Origin: Thermothielavioides terrestris NRRL 8126
Lineage: Eukaryota; Ascomycota; Sordariomycetes; Sordariales; Chaetomiaceae
NCBI RefSeq assembly: GCF_000226115.1
Contig: NC_016457.1
Location: 1,860,001 to 1,924,000 of the forward strand
Direction of reading: 5' to 3'
DNA: 64,000 nt
Under the pieces are notes generated by a model, which had not been told where the DNA came from, did not search any database, and saw nothing but the letters and a program-made list of their open reading frames with translations. Positions 1 to 11,400 of this stretch are shown one piece after another (position 1 is the first letter of the stretch; every line of letters starts with the position of its first letter). The position numbers and the translations under genes are program-made.

Positions 1-3000
1 TCGGCTTGCTCCACTCAACCGCAACCACCACATTTTCGCGTCGCTTGCATGCTGCACGCCATGCCCATGATTGGACTCGTCAGCAGCCAGCAGCGTCGCT
101 TGAGCCTTGAAGGTCAGGCCCATGGGTGGACGTTATCGGCGGCGCACACGGCCTTCCGGCCTTCCGCGGCCCACGACCACGCACGCGCGCTCACCTCGGG
201 CAGCTTCTTAGGGCACCTAACGCTAGCGCGCCGGCGGTTTCGGGAATACACTGCTTACACTAATCCGTACGCAGTACGGGCCGGATTTGGGTACCTACCT
301 TAGCTAAGGTCAGGAAGTTAACTCACTGGCGTCAACGAGGCTGCTTGTCTGTCGGTGGAAGACGCTCATAACTGTGTACACTAGGTACGTGACAGGAGTG
401 GAGCGCGCCTCGGCAACGCCCTGCGCCTTCCCCAAGTCCGCCAGGCAGCGGCCTTGCCGTGCTTCCGAAGAACCTGATCCAAATTGCACGCCAGACCCCT
501 TCCATGCTAACAGGCCAAACCATTCTGGTGCCGGCAGTAATGCCCCGTTCACGATACCAGCCTTGAATTGGTAACTAACGTCCGTGAGTTAGCAGATGGC
601 CCAACAAGCTGCACACACAGCAACTTCCCGCCTGCTGCCGAGACCGGACTCTGCTTGCATATCGTACGCGCGTAACTAACGTGAAATCCTGCTCAGCTGT
701 GCGTTTTTTAGTTACTACCATAAGTTCTGAACTAACGCACACGTGTACCATGTAAGTTGGCTTGTTTCACGGAGGTCCAACAACAGACTTAAAGTTTCCA
801 CAGAGCCTCGCACGTGGGCCATGTCGAGTCTGACCAGATAGTGGAGATATTCGTTGAACCCAGCAACCCAGCTCGAGAAGAACAGACAAGGCTTTCCATG
901 AACCGGTCCGGAGATTGCCAGACTACACTAAGGGCTTATCCAAGAATAGGTATCTTCGCTCAAGCTCCACGACCCGTTTTGACCTCCACAACCCGATTCG
1001 CGTAGGTTCCCACTTTCTCTCCGCCGGAACTTTAAAATTTGAAGAGTGAAAGGGTGTCTTGACTCAAAAAAACATCGCTCAAGCCGATCGATTCCGGAGA
1101 CTCAATTTCGGCACCGATCCGAGAGTCCTTCACAGTAAGGGCCTCCCCACCGCTACTGGGGTCTTGCATACTCGGGGTTCTGTCGGAACATCAAGGCAGA
1201 AGTCTTTCGACGCGTCGGCCAACCCCCAGCAGTGTCGCGTTTACACTACTGCGTAGTGCGCGGAGCTTGAAACATTCACAGCACTCAAAACATTCGCGAC
1301 GATGGTGAGGGTGACTGGTTGCTTTGTCTCCCCACAACCGAGCAACTGTTTCCGCCCTGGCCCTGGTTAGGCTGCTCTTATTTGCGGCGGAGGACGGTCA
1401 GCGAAACGCGACGCTATACTAGGGTGCAAAACCCATGCCGAAAGCCAAGGGCCCCCCCTTCTGGTTGGTGACGTTGCAGCGCGAGTGACGGGCAAACCTG
1501 TCAAGGCACAACACCCCACTCGCGATGTCCCTGCAGCCGACGAAGGCTTGTCCGAGGCACCAAAAGGAAACTTGGGGCGACCGGCCCGAATTCTACACTA
1601 AGGCTCGCGTCTCCAATATCTGCATAAACCGCACTTCCCTCATCACGGTCGTCATTCCCGTTTGAACATCTCCTCCGAGAGCAGATGGACTACCAGCGAC
1701 AGGAAGGGCAATGAGAGGAACAGAAAGAGTCGCGTCGAGGGAGATGAGGCGCCCTTCACCCTTCACCCCGGCTCGAATGTACATGCACTGTACACTTCAC
1801 TACCCATGGATCAGAACCCTGGCTGCGCTTGCGGAATCAAGTACCGAAGCGCGCCATCCTAGCCCCCTGGGCTGCCACATCTTGGAGCCAGGCACGAGCG
1901 CGCAGGCCTGACCTTACACCGACAGAAAAAAACCAGCATGGACGGGCTTGCAAGTTTGGTACCGGCCAAATATCGAAAGAGGCGAAAAAAAGAGGGCAAA
2001 CGGCCATCGGGACGTTTCTCGTCCGATTGGCCTCGAAGCTTGGACGCCGGTCTCCTCTCATACCAACTGGCTTCAAGCCCTTTTGTGAGTGGAGTCTGAG
2101 TAACAATGTGATCACGGCATGGACACTAGTGTAGTGTATCCGTGTCCTGCACAGTTACATACTGACAGGCCATCGCACGATCTGTGGGGATGCAGCGTCC
2201 AGCAGGACCTGTCCAGTACTACACTACCACCACTTTCACCGATCTCTCCCAGCATCAGGAACGGGAATTGCACGCTTGCAGGCAACGCCGTGACAGGCCG
2301 GTCGGAACACTGGGAGAGGGGAAGGAACTGCGGGCGAACTTGCGGGAACCACGCGAGCTTTTCGTCCCTTCCATTCACCGAACCCGTCTACTCCGTACCG
2401 TAGGACTTGCTCTCGACGTCCCGAGAAACACGGCATGTAAGAAGAGGCCGGCAAGTCAAGTTGGCGCATTGACCTCTGTGTCGTCCTCTGGACTCATCCT
2501 CTCGACAGCGGGTTACGACCACGCAGGACCTCTGCGGTACCATGGTTGCCTGCACCTCAGTCCAGTGGTACTCCGTCCGTACCCCATACCCAGGTCGGGG
2601 CGAACCACAAAGGGTGCCGAGCAATGTGAAAGAAGAGGGAAAGGAGAGATGAGCCCGGTGGGTTGAGATCCGCCGTCCCCATCGCCACTGTCACTCTAAC
2701 TGGCCGGATGGGGCAAGCAAGCCAAACCAGAACAGAAGGTGCCCAGTTTCCTGGTCAGTGCAGACGCCCGAAAAGAGGCAGCGAGGGGGGGCCCTGCGTG
2801 GTGTACCGGTGCTACCGCGGTATGTATGTACTGTATGTAATATCGGCCGATGCTTGGTCGCCGGCCGGTCCCTATGACGAGAGCCCATCCAGCCTCTGTG
2901 TCTGCGTCTTGGGGGGGGGGGGGGAGGGGGGAGGTGTGGCGGCTGAGTGGATAGATGGACGGATGGATGGATGAAGAAGTGGGGAAGAGGGGGAGAAGAA

Positions 3001-4809
3001 GTCTGGAACGGTTGATCAGAGAGTGCGTAGGTGGCGCTCCGGGACGGAGGACGCTGGGTCTCGCTCCCGTCGCTGCCTCTTGTGCTCTGCCTCTCTCGAT
3101 GCGACCTACAGATCGGCTGAGTCCCGGACCGGCGCATGCTCGGCGCTGAGAGTCGGGACCAGCCCGCCGTCAAGGGCTCGCCCATCGCCAGCAGGACTTC
3201 AGGACTTCGCCCCCCTAGACGATTGCTCAGTCTCTCAGCCCAGGTAAAGTGTCTGTCGAAATCGACGCCACCTTCGTCAGGGGCCGCCGAGCAAAGAAAA
3301 GGCCTAAAGCTACTCCTCCCCTTAGACTCTGGAACGAAGACCCGCTAAGGGGACCTACACAGTAACCTACGCAGAGGATGGACACTAGTGTAGTGTAGTG
3401 TACATACCCAGATAACAGGAGGGCGAAGTAGCAGCGCAGCGCAGCAACCCGGACGCTGAATTTGTCCAGATTTTCTTGGACACAGCAACGTATCCCCCGC
3501 TTTCCTGCCCCCCGGGGGAAAAAGAAGGGTTGATGTCGCGTCAATGTCACCCAGCCCATGCGGGCGAGACAGAATTATATTCTCCGCAGGCCTCCTTTGG
3601 GACACTGCGGCACGAAATAAAATGTGACTTAGCACGGTCTGCTCCTGCGCGTACATCGATCGGTGTGTACTTGGAGGCGTGGAGGTACGGTAGCAAGTAC
3701 ATATATGGTCACTAGGGAAAGATGGCTCTTCCAGAGTTATCTCCGTGATGGGAGAGGCGGTCGTGGTAAAAGCCCTGCCGTGTATGTCCAGCAGCTGCTC
3801 GCTTTCCGTATTACATATCTCTCTCCAATTCTCTGCTCTGTGTCGCTGGACTGGTGGGAGGACTTGTTCTGAACACGGCAGGGCAAATGTAGAAGCATGA
3901 CAACACTCCTGTGCCCAGCGGCAAGACTGTTGACCCAAGCCGAAGGGTAAGTAAGTTATTTTATTTCTCCCGTGGCTTGCGTAAGTCTATCCTGCGGTTC
4001 TACCATGTATGGTGGACGGTGTCAAACTACGCCGTATGCATGCTACTTACTTAGCACCCCGACTACCCAGCTGCTTACTTCTTACCTTGCTCTGATTCCG
4101 GAGACCCGCGGACGTGATTGCGTATGCCTACTTTGTCCATGCTGGCACCTGTACATATGTTACCAGTCCCATATTCCATGCCTCTTGCGGTCTGCCTCCT
4201 GCGTGCCGCGTGCCGTGTGTTGTGTGCTGTGATCCGGCATCCAGGCAACGTCCCACAGGACATAACCACACATCCATGACACCTAGTTACTGTTTCCGTG
4301 CCTACAATACGTCCAAGCAGGCCCAAGCAAGTCCTCGTTAACCCGGCTTGCCATGTAGTTCAACTATGTAGCAACGAACCACCCCGGCGCCAGCAGCCGC
4401 GCGAACACAGAACAGCACACAGCAGAGCACAGCACAGAATAGACAGCGCCCCATCAGCCGCAAAAGTACTGACATCCATCCCAAAGACGAAACACCACAT
4501 GGGAAGGAAACATGGAACACCGGCAGCGCAGACAAGCAGCCTAGAGAGGAGCTGAGCCCAGGCCCAGGGGGCCAGCGATGACAACGCACACCAGGCTCTC
4601 CGCCGTGGTCGAAACGGGGCGCGGGCACAGGCAGGCAGGTAGGCAGAAAACATCCTGAACGGATAACTGTGTAGTCATGCATATAAAGCTGGCTGTGTCT
4701 GCCTGTCTACAGTCTATGTTCTTCAATCAGGGGGTATCTTGGATAACTAGGCAGGCACAAAAAGGAGAAGCCACAATGCCAGCGGGAACGCAAAAGAAAC
4801 TCGTCTGAT
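1..4809. other. Gene-poor flank, no gene recognised
   Basis: None of the open frames here shows a domain, a signal peptide or a convincing splice pattern on either strand, and base composition is that of ordinary intergenic DNA. It does hold several copies of a short motif (ACTACACTA or its palindromic form ACACTAGTGT) near 921, 1243, 1593, 2121, 2218 and 3380, and a G14 run at 2911. The last few hundred bases (about 4300-4809) are probably the 3' flank of the minus-strand ubiquitin ligase gene. A lineage-specific gene with many small exons could be missed here. Confidence 0.5.
2911..2973. repeat. G14 homopolymer followed by GGAT microsatellite
   Basis: Fourteen consecutive G (2911-2924), one A, six more G, then a short imperfect GGAT/GGAC tandem at about 2952-2973. 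The tract could form a G-quadruplex on the plus strand and is a likely sequencing or length-polymorphism hotspot. No function is inferred. Confidence 0.8.
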
Positions 4810-7089
4810 CTAAAACCCCATGTCGATGAAGATATCCTCCTCGTCGTTCAACGCAGCCAGGACAAACTGCCTGACCCATTCCTGGTGCTGCGGGGCCAGC
4901 TCGTCGTCGCCGAGACCCTCGCCGCCGCCGTTGTTGGCATTGCGACGCTGCACGCGCTCTGCTGGATGATTCGCGGGGTTATTGTGATTATTTTGCCGAC
5001 GCGCGGCAGCAGCAGGACCTGCACCGCCGGCGCCGGCACCTCCGCCTCGGCCACGTCCTCGCGGCCCTGCGACGGCGCCAACCCCTGCTCCTGCGCGTCC
5101 GCCTCTCGGCACTGCTGCTCCCGGTCCTGCGTCACGGCCTGCATGTTGCTGCTGTGGCCCTCCACCCCGCGCTGCCGCGGGTTGTTGATTCCGCGCTGCT
5201 CTCGCTCCTCCTCGGCCAGCAGCCGGGACAGGCGCCGCGGCAGGCTGAGGTGCTGCTGCTGCTGCCCCCGGCTGTCGACCACGAGGTCCTCCGCGGCCCG
5301 GCGCCGCCGGCTGGTTGGCAGCTATTCGGAGAACCAACGGGCCCTCGCGGGCAATGCCGACTTGCCCGCCGTCCAGATGATGCGCCTCCTCGGGCTGCGC
5401 TGCGGCTTCGTTCCCTATGGCCTGGTTTGCCAGGTCCTCTTCCTCGGGCTCCTCGATCTCAGGGACGAGCTCCTGAGCAAGGACGACGACCGCTGGCGCA
5501 CCGCGGCCTGCGCCCCCGCCCGGGCCGCCCTCGAAGCCGATGCCGACGTCGTCGCCGTCTCCCATCTCGAGCTCCCACAGACGCATGTAACAGCCGGTGA
5601 CCCGCCCGTCGGGTGCCGCATTGAAGTGCTGATAAGGGTTGCCGGGGTCGAGCCAGGCCGAGCAGAGATAGCAGAAATGCGACTGGCAGCGGTAGCAGAT
5701 CATGTGGTTGCAGCCGTGCGTCTTCTGCGCCGGTACACCGCACGTAGGGCACGGCGTGGTGTGCAGCTTCATGTATTCGAGGGAGGCGAGTTCCTCGGCC
5801 GTCAGCTCTTGCTTGTCCCGGCGTGGCGTGCACCGGAAGAATTCGCCGTGCCACGACTGGTAGCAGCGGCTGCAAAAGGCGAAGCTGCACTCTTCGCAGA
5901 TAGCCAGCAGTTCCTCGGCTGGCTTGTAAGGCTTGGATGTGCCCTCGCCATCGGGATGGTCCGCCTCGTCTTCGTCCTCCGTGTCTGATTCGTCCGAGAC
6001 TTCCGCCAGTTCCAGGCCTTGGGGCTTCTTATGTTTTTTGGATCTCGCGGCGCCGTTGCACCATGGCCGTGGACAGTACACTGTGTTCTTGTCCGACTCG
6101 AGCTCCATCTTGTACTTGAGCGTCACATAGCGTTTGACCGTCTCCTCGTCGAGGGGTATCTGCAGCAGTTCGCTGGGGTTGATGAATGTCCTCGGCTTCT
6201 TGCGTCTCTTGCCGGATGGGGAGGTCGCTTTTGAGCGCTCCTTTGCGCAATTGGGAGCCAAGCATCTGACCGCCGCAATATCCCCCTCCTTGATGGCGTT
6301 GTTGTAGAAGTCCTGGAGACATGCGACACAGAAGACATGTCCACAGTCAAGCATCCGGTGGCAAACTGCGCCTTTCTTCGGTTCTGCGCATCGGTTAGTA
6401 CATGTTTCTGCGGACTTGGACAGGGAAACCTGTAAAAGACATATTTCGACGCCCCCAGAGCCAACAGCACCGAGCCAGCAAGACGTACCGAGACACACGC
6501 CGCAATCAAAGGTTTCCTTCTCGAACGCCGCCCTCCTCGCTTTGATGTCGTAGTCCAATATGGCAATCTTGTGCCTCGGGTCAACCTCGAGCGAGCCCTT
6601 CTCGTTCACCAGACCAAAAACGTTGTGGGCGGCCTGCTGCACATGATCGATGTATGTGAAGCCCATGATGTCACGTCCCATCTCCTCCCACAGCCGGGGG
6701 GCATCGTCCTTGAGCTGCTTGACGGTATCTTCGGGGAGCCACGGAGGAGTGGTCGAGATGGAGATCTCCGGCGGTTGTTCGGCGGGATATCGCGGTCCCA
6801 GGACGATCTCCAGCTGCACCGGGGGCAGGTGCGCTACCTCGTGAGAATCGACGGGCCCTTGTTGGCCTGGGCCGGAAGTGCCGGTGCCGTTTGTGGCGCC
6901 GCTCGCACCCGGGGGTACCGCATCGTTGGCGGCCGCGGGGAAGAAGACGGTAACGGCTTTCGAAGGGGTGACGGGGATGTCAAGCGTGATGGTATATGGA
7001 TCTTCGGGTCGCAGCTGCTGGATTTCGGGGTAGATGGCGCACAGGGAGCCGAGCTCAACGTCACGCGGATCGTCCAGGTCATCAGCCAT
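4810..7089 (-). CDS. itt1: RWD-RBR E3 ubiquitin ligase, Itt1/RNF14 type
   Basis: Predicted RING-between-RING ubiquitin ligase of 724 residues from two exons (7089-6489 and 6383-4810). An N-terminal RWD domain covers about residues 10-160. RING1 begins with CGVCLEPKKG at about residue 196 and continues to LDCGHVFC; an IBR region follows at about 300-400. RING2 carries CPTCGVPAQKTHGCNHM, and by analogy with parkin the Cys of HGCNHM (residue 425) would accept ubiquitin as a thioester. The C-terminal third is low-complexity Ala/Gly/Arg/Pro-rich. RWD plus RBR is the layout of yeast Itt1 and animal RNF14, which act on stalled translation factors; substrate here is inference. The intron (6384-6488, GTACGT donor, TACTAAC branch site, AG acceptor) is placed because joining gives the perfect RING1 spacing; it is 105 nt with no stop. 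The gene is divergent from the dolichyldiphosphatase gene. Confidence 0.88.
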   Translation of the reverse strand: MADDLDDPRDVELGSLCAIYPEIQQLRPEDPYTITLDIPVTPSKAVTVFFPAAANDAVPPGASGATNGTGTSGPGQQGPVDSHEVAHLPPVQLEIVLGPRYPAEQPPEISISTTPPWLPEDTVKQLKDDAPRLWEEMGRDIMGFTYIDHVQQAAHNVFGLVNEKGSLEVDPRHKIAILDYDIKARRAAFEKETFDCGVCLGTSCWLGAVGSGGVEICLLQVSLSKSAETCTNRCAEPKKGAVCHRMLDCGHVFCVACLQDFYNNAIKEGDIAAVRCLAPNCAKERSKATSPSGKRRKKPRTFINPSELLQIPLDEETVKRYVTLKYKMELESDKNTVYCPRPWCNGAARSKKHKKPQGLELAEVSDESDTEDEDEADHPDGEGTSKPYKPAEELLAICEECSFAFCSRCYQSWHGEFFRCTPRRDKQELTAEELASLEYMKLHTTPCPTCGVPAQKTHGCNHMICYRCQSHFCYLCSAWLDPGNPYQHFNAAPDGRVTGCYMRLWELEMGDGDDVGIGFEGGPGGGAGRGAPAVVVLAQELVPEIEEPEEEDLANQAIGNEAAAQPEEAHHLDGGQVGIAREGPLVLRIAANQPAAPGRGGPRGRQPGAAAAAPQPAAAPVPAAGRGGARAARNQQPAAARGGGPQQQHAGRDAGPGAAVPRGGRAGAGVGAVAGPRGRGRGGGAGAGGAGPAAAARRQNNHNNPANHPAERVQRRNANNGGGEGLGDDELAPQHQEWVRQFVLAALNDEEDIFIDMGF
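6384..6488 (-). other. Stop-free 105-nt intron inside RING1 coding sequence
   Basis: On the minus strand the donor GTACGT starts at 6488, a perfect TACTAAC branch site lies near the 3' end and the acceptor AG is at 6385-6384. Length is a multiple of three and no in-frame stop occurs, so retention would add 35 residues between the first Cys pair of RING1 and the rest of the finger rather than truncate the protein. Confidence 0.8.
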
Positions 7090-7968
7090 TTGGCTCCCCC
7101 GTCGCCACTGGACCGTCCGCAGGCTTGCTTCCCGGGGCGAAGCTGATATTGGCGCAGCGGGCGAGAATAACTTCGAGTGCGACCGCGGGTCTATGTCTAC
7201 CTGCAGTCACAGCACCGATGTAGCGAAGGTGAGACTGCACCGATGATTTCCATGCGCAAGTGACGACAGGCAAATGCCGTTCAACTTGCGGAATATATGT
7301 CAGTCAGTCGTGGCTATCGGCGTTTTGACAGCTGCAGCAGTGGGCCCCGCCAGAGCACGTTGAGGTATTTCGTCAGCCCGGCCGAAGAAGTGAAAGCAAT
7401 GCTGTGATCGCAGGTGCTGCAGTTCATGGCGCCGTCTTTTCGCACTCAACGAACGACTGAAAAATTCAAGGGGCAAGAGGCAACCCTAACTGCTTTGCGC
7501 TTCTCCAGTTGTCATCGATCCGTCGAGACCGGAGATCGATGACTACACTAGGATATGACTCGTCCCGGCCACAGCGGATGCAAGACCTACGGCGGTGTTG
7601 GATCCACATGGAACCCGGGCTGCTTGGGCCGAGAAGTCATTGGGCCGTGGGGCGGGCTGAGCCGATTGGTTACAGCACTCAGTGCATAACAGTGAGGCAG
7701 GGGGCGCTGCCAAGACCCAACGGCACCGAGCTGTCTGCATGGCAGCTCACCAGCCTTTGTGCAGCGCCGAAACACCTCCCACCTGCAGCATACCAACGAC
7801 ACCCACCGCATGGAGCGCCTGGTTTCCGCATCGGGCCGTCCCTTTCAAACCAAAGGCAAAGAAATGCGGTGACAAGCAAACAAAGCACCACCCTTCAAAT
7901 ACTTCGCCGTGTCCTCCAGTCGCCCTCCAGCTCACGATCGACTCTGTTCCCCAACCTCAAGCTCAACC
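7090..7968. promoter_or_regulatory. Divergent intergenic region, itt1 / dolichyldiphosphatase
   Basis: This 879-bp stretch lies between two divergently transcribed start codons and must hold both promoters. It includes one ACTACACTA motif at 7541. The last 60 bases before the plus-strand start are C/T-rich (CCTCCAG, CCCCAACC), usual for fungal leaders. No TATA box or factor site is claimed. Confidence 0.6.
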
Positions 7969-9020
7969 ATGGCCGACGACGTCACGCCCCTCGCCTCGCT
8001 CTCTCTCACCCACGTCTACTATGTGCGTTCCCCCAAGCCCCTTTTCCCAACCCCAACCCCCCTTCCCCGTTCCAAAGTATCATCTATCTAACCCACCACC
8101 CCGGCTCCGCTGACAACAACTTGCAGAACCCAGAGGACCCCATCTCTTACCTATGCGCCTTCCTCTCCCTGCTGCCGCAGGCCCTCTGCGTCGCCTACGC
8201 GACGCTGCTCTGGGCGACGCGCGAGGCCGAGGTGCTGCTGCTCTTCGCGGGCCAGCTGGCCTGCGAGGCGGTCAACTTCGCGCTGAAGCGCCTGATCAAG
8301 GAGGAGCGGCCGCCGCGGCGCGTGGCGGCGGCGGGGAGCAGCCCCGCGGGCATCGGCAGCCCCGTGGGTAAGGGGTACGGCATGCCCAGCTCGCACGCGC
8401 AGTTCGTCGTGTTCTGGGCCGTCGCGCTCAGCCTGTTCCTGCTGGTGCGGCACCGGCCGCAGCGGCCGATGCCCGTCGTTCCCGTCGGGGAGAGGGGCGG
8501 TGGCGGTGGCAGTGGGAGTGGGAATGGGAATGGGAGTGGGAATGGGAATGGGCGGAACGGTCCCCCGTCGACCTCGTCGCCGCCGTCGTCGTCGTTGTTG
8601 ACTGACGTCCCGCGTGCGTATCGCGCCGGCGGGTTCCCCGCGCTCGGCGCCTCCATCGAGGCGTACTCGCACGCGCCGTGGACGCTGGCGGAGCGCGCCG
8701 TGGTGAGTGCGGGCGCGCTGCTCGTGGCCGCGGCCGTGGCGTGGAGCCGCGTCTATCTGGGCTACCACACGGTGCGGCAGGTGCTGGCGGGCTGCGCGGC
8801 CGGGGCCGGGTGCGCGGCCGCGTGGTTCGCCGTGACCTACGCGCTGAGGGAGACGGGCACGCTGGCGTGGGCGCTGGAGTTGCCCATCGCGAGGTGGTTC
8901 CGGGTGAGGGACCTGGTGGTGATGGAGGATTTGTGCCAAGCTGGGTGGGAGAAGTGGGAGGAGAGGCGACGGATCGCGTTTGAGAGGGAGCGGGAAAGGG
9001 GGGAGAAGAAGACGAAATGA
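7969..9020 (+). CDS. cax4: Dolichyldiphosphatase (PAP2 family)
   Basis: Integral ER-membrane phosphatase that in yeast (Cwh8/Cax4) and animals (DOLPP1) hydrolyses dolichyl pyrophosphate to recycle the lipid carrier of N-glycosylation. Two exons (7969-8022, 8127-9020) give 315 residues; the start MADDVTPLAS is chosen because its 18-codon exon splices in frame to NPEDPISYL. The three PAP2 motifs are present: KRLIKEERP (K-x6-RP), GYGMPSSHAQF (PSxH) and SRVYLGYHTVRQV (SR-x5-H), with hydrophobic helices around them. It is longer than the usual 230-250 residues because of a Gly/Asn/Ser-rich insert of about 50 residues between the second and third motifs, encoded by a 6-bp minisatellite. The C-terminal tail is rich in Arg/Glu/Lys. 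Divergent from the ubiquitin ligase, convergent with the MARVEL gene 236 bp downstream. Confidence 0.9.
8512..8553 (+). repeat. GGGAAT/GGGAGT minisatellite in coding sequence
   Basis: About seven tandem 6-bp units of GGGAAT or GGGAGT that encode alternating Gly-Asn and Gly-Ser in the loop of the dolichyldiphosphatase. Because the unit is two codons, copy-number change keeps the frame. Confidence 0.85.
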
Positions 9021-9256
9021 CGGACTTGCCGAGCCTGCATAGACAAAACAGTACACACGCGTTCAGCCCATATTAGGTTACTGTTGTAAAGCCAAGTGAT
9101 CTCTCTCTGGTAACTTGTGAATCCGCTTGAAACCTGTCCGACCCTTTGCTCGAAAACGTATTGATTACGTCCACGTCTTCACTTCCGTTGGGTTACTAAA
9201 CTCTGCCAGATTGTTGCACCTTCACAGTTCAGTCCTACCGGCCCGGTCGTCTCCCC

Positions 9257-10206
9257 TTATCGGTACACGTCGCCGTTGTTCTCATACCGGTACCCCGTGC
9301 TCGCGTTGGGATAATGAGCCAGCGGGATGTCGTTCCCGCGATTCGCCCACGGCGACTCATACTTGTCGGTGCCGTCGCCCAGGCCGCCGTACCCGCCGCC
9401 ACTGCTGCCTACACGGGTCTGCTCGGTCGCATAACTCTCGCGGATGTCATTCGGAGTGGTGTGCTTCGGCAACGCATTGGGGTCTGGGCCCGCATCTGTC
9501 GCAGCCGTCCGCTTGCGGCCGAGGCCGAAGAAGTTGAAGCGCTTGGGCGCAGCGCCGGAGCCCTCGGTGTAGTTGTTTGCCGGGGACGGGCCGAAGCGCT
9601 TCTCCTTCCGGCGGTGGCGGACTAGAGCATGGCTCACGAAGGGAGAGAGGGCGAAGAAGAAGCTGTCGGTGGGATACGGTGTCAGGATCATACGCTCGGG
9701 CAGTGTGCGGCTACAGAACGAGTGCAAGGAACTCACATGGCCACGATCGACACCGACAAACAGGCCGTCTCCATCTTGCAGGCCTGCCGCAGGCTCGGCA
9801 GCGTCGTGAGCCCGCCGCTGCCGTTGTCCACCACGTTGGTATCCGCATTCCCCCTACCATACGGCGTGTCCACCTCCCCGGTGCAGGACGACGCGCCTCC
9901 GCGGTTCTCAAACGCGATGTAGATGAAGCCGGCGATGAAGGCCACGTCGAAGACGGTCCCGACGAATGAGGGAAACGAATGCCCGGCGACGCAGCAGAGC
10001 AGAAGCAGGGCGAGAACGGTGTAGAGAACGGCGGCACCCGAGATGCCTTCCACCGCCCGAACCCACACGCCGATCGGCAAGTTGTGTATGTTCAGGGTCG
10101 CGAGGAAGTACGAGAAAATGGCCAGCACGATGGCAGCGCAGCAGAACTGTATCGTTCGGATGAAGAGTTGCGTGCCCCGCAGGGCGATTCCTGAGGCCGC
10201 GCCCAT
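9257..10206 (-). CDS. MARVEL-domain four-helix membrane protein
   Basis: Predicted 291-residue membrane protein from two exons (10206-9737 and 9662-9257; 74-nt intron GTGAGT...CCGACAG). Four hydrophobic segments are visible: about residues 13-37, 48-72, 83-102 and, across the splice junction, about 147-170, the typical MARVEL arrangement. The fourth helix is only complete when the intron is removed, which supports the splice. A cytosolic tail of about 115 residues follows, Gly/Asn/Thr-rich and ending GDVYR. MARVEL proteins act in vesicle trafficking and membrane-domain organisation; in fungi Nce102 at eisosomes is the best known, but this protein is longer and is not asserted to be Nce102. 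The substrate or partner is unknown. Confidence 0.8.
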
Positions 10207-11300
10207 GACACGGAGGTCGACTTTGCTGCTAATGTGTTAAGATTTGATGGACGACGGAACGCTGGTGGTCAAGGCAGTTGAGAATGAATTCCGCTATTCG
10301 AGGGTGTAGTGGGAAAGCTCGATGATGTGCCCTTGTTGCCGAAGACTCAGCATTTAGGGCGGTCGTCTGAGTGAAAATAAAGAGGAGAAAGAAAGGCCGG
10401 GAAACAAAAGCGATCACCCAAGCGCCAGATACGCTGCAGTAGAGGGACACCAACTGGACTTAAAGGGCAGATTCGTGTCACCAGCCACTTGGACGTTGGA
10501 AGGACCCGAGCACACTGGGCCACTTTTCTGGGGTACAAAAAGGTGGCTGTGGCAGCGTGGCCTGTTGCATCACTGTCGAAGGGCCACGAGTTGACCGTCT
10601 GAGGCCCGGTTCCTGGACCCCGCCAAAAATCCGTCCGACCCTCCTTCCGCGGTCAGTGACAGCAGTGCGACCTTGTCCGTTCCTTGTCCAAACTACACAG
10701 TAAACGTACTGTACCGCCTTGTACGTCGCCGATCTCAGGGACGATCGCATATCGCGATCGCTGAACAGCCCCATTTCGGCGTGTGCTGCGCCGGATGCAT
10801 GACGAATGCTGTTGCCACGCATCATCAAGAGGGGTCCGATGGCGGGGCCGTGCTGACGTCATAAGTACTCCGACCTAACTACGGTACGCAGCCCCTCAGG
10901 GCAACGCCACATCCGAGGCAGGCATAGCCACTGTGGCGCCAACAACAACACAACGACGACAGGGACAAGACTCGATGCGTTGAACGCTTGTGACTGCCCA
11001 GCAGGTTAAGTGGCGTATTAGAACCTAATAGTGAAGAGATATAGCCGCCTTGGTCATGTGGTAATGATCTAGTATTGATCTCGTTCAGTCCATAAAGCGA
11101 GGCAGCTAAGCGATGTGTTCGGTACTTTTAGTTTGCGATGTACACCCGGTGCTCCCAAGATCCTCGTCAAGATTCACAGCCCTCGAAGACATCATTACTC
11201 TGTGTGTAGGTTCAGGCTTCAAGAAATGATGAGGAAGTCAGGAGGGGCAATGGACTTTACGTGAGATTTGACGCTCTCGGCGGCGTTCCATTTGACTAGG
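10207..11300. other. Intergenic, no gene seen
   Basis: Promoter side of the MARVEL gene followed by plain intergenic sequence. Open frames are short, overlap on both strands and show no recognisable composition or domain. Confidence 0.55.
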
Positions 11301-11400
11301 GGTTGGCAGCCCGCTTCGCGGGCTACGCACAGCCATTTCAATCCTTTTTCTTGGCAGTGCCACAACCACCCACTTTTCCCACAACCACCCACTTTTTCCA
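11301..11400. repeat. GC hairpin and 19-bp tandem repeat at island edge
   Basis: A perfect hairpin AGCCCGC-TTC-GCGGGCT lies at 11308-11324, followed at 11361-11400 by two tandem copies of a 19-bp unit, CACAACCACCCACTTTTCC. The pair stands at the left edge of the AT-rich island, just before composition changes at about 11480. It may be the terminus of an old transposable element; I found no matching copy at the right edge. Confidence 0.55.

Noticed and set aside
4885..5988. Long open frame antisense to the RBR ligase gene
   Set aside because: It mirrors the Gly/Ala/Arg/Pro-rich coding strand and shows no domain of its own.
8151..9056. 301-codon open frame antisense to the dolichyldiphosphatase
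   Set aside because: Arg/Pro/Gln-rich shadow of a GC-rich gene; the plus strand carries all three PAP2 motifs.
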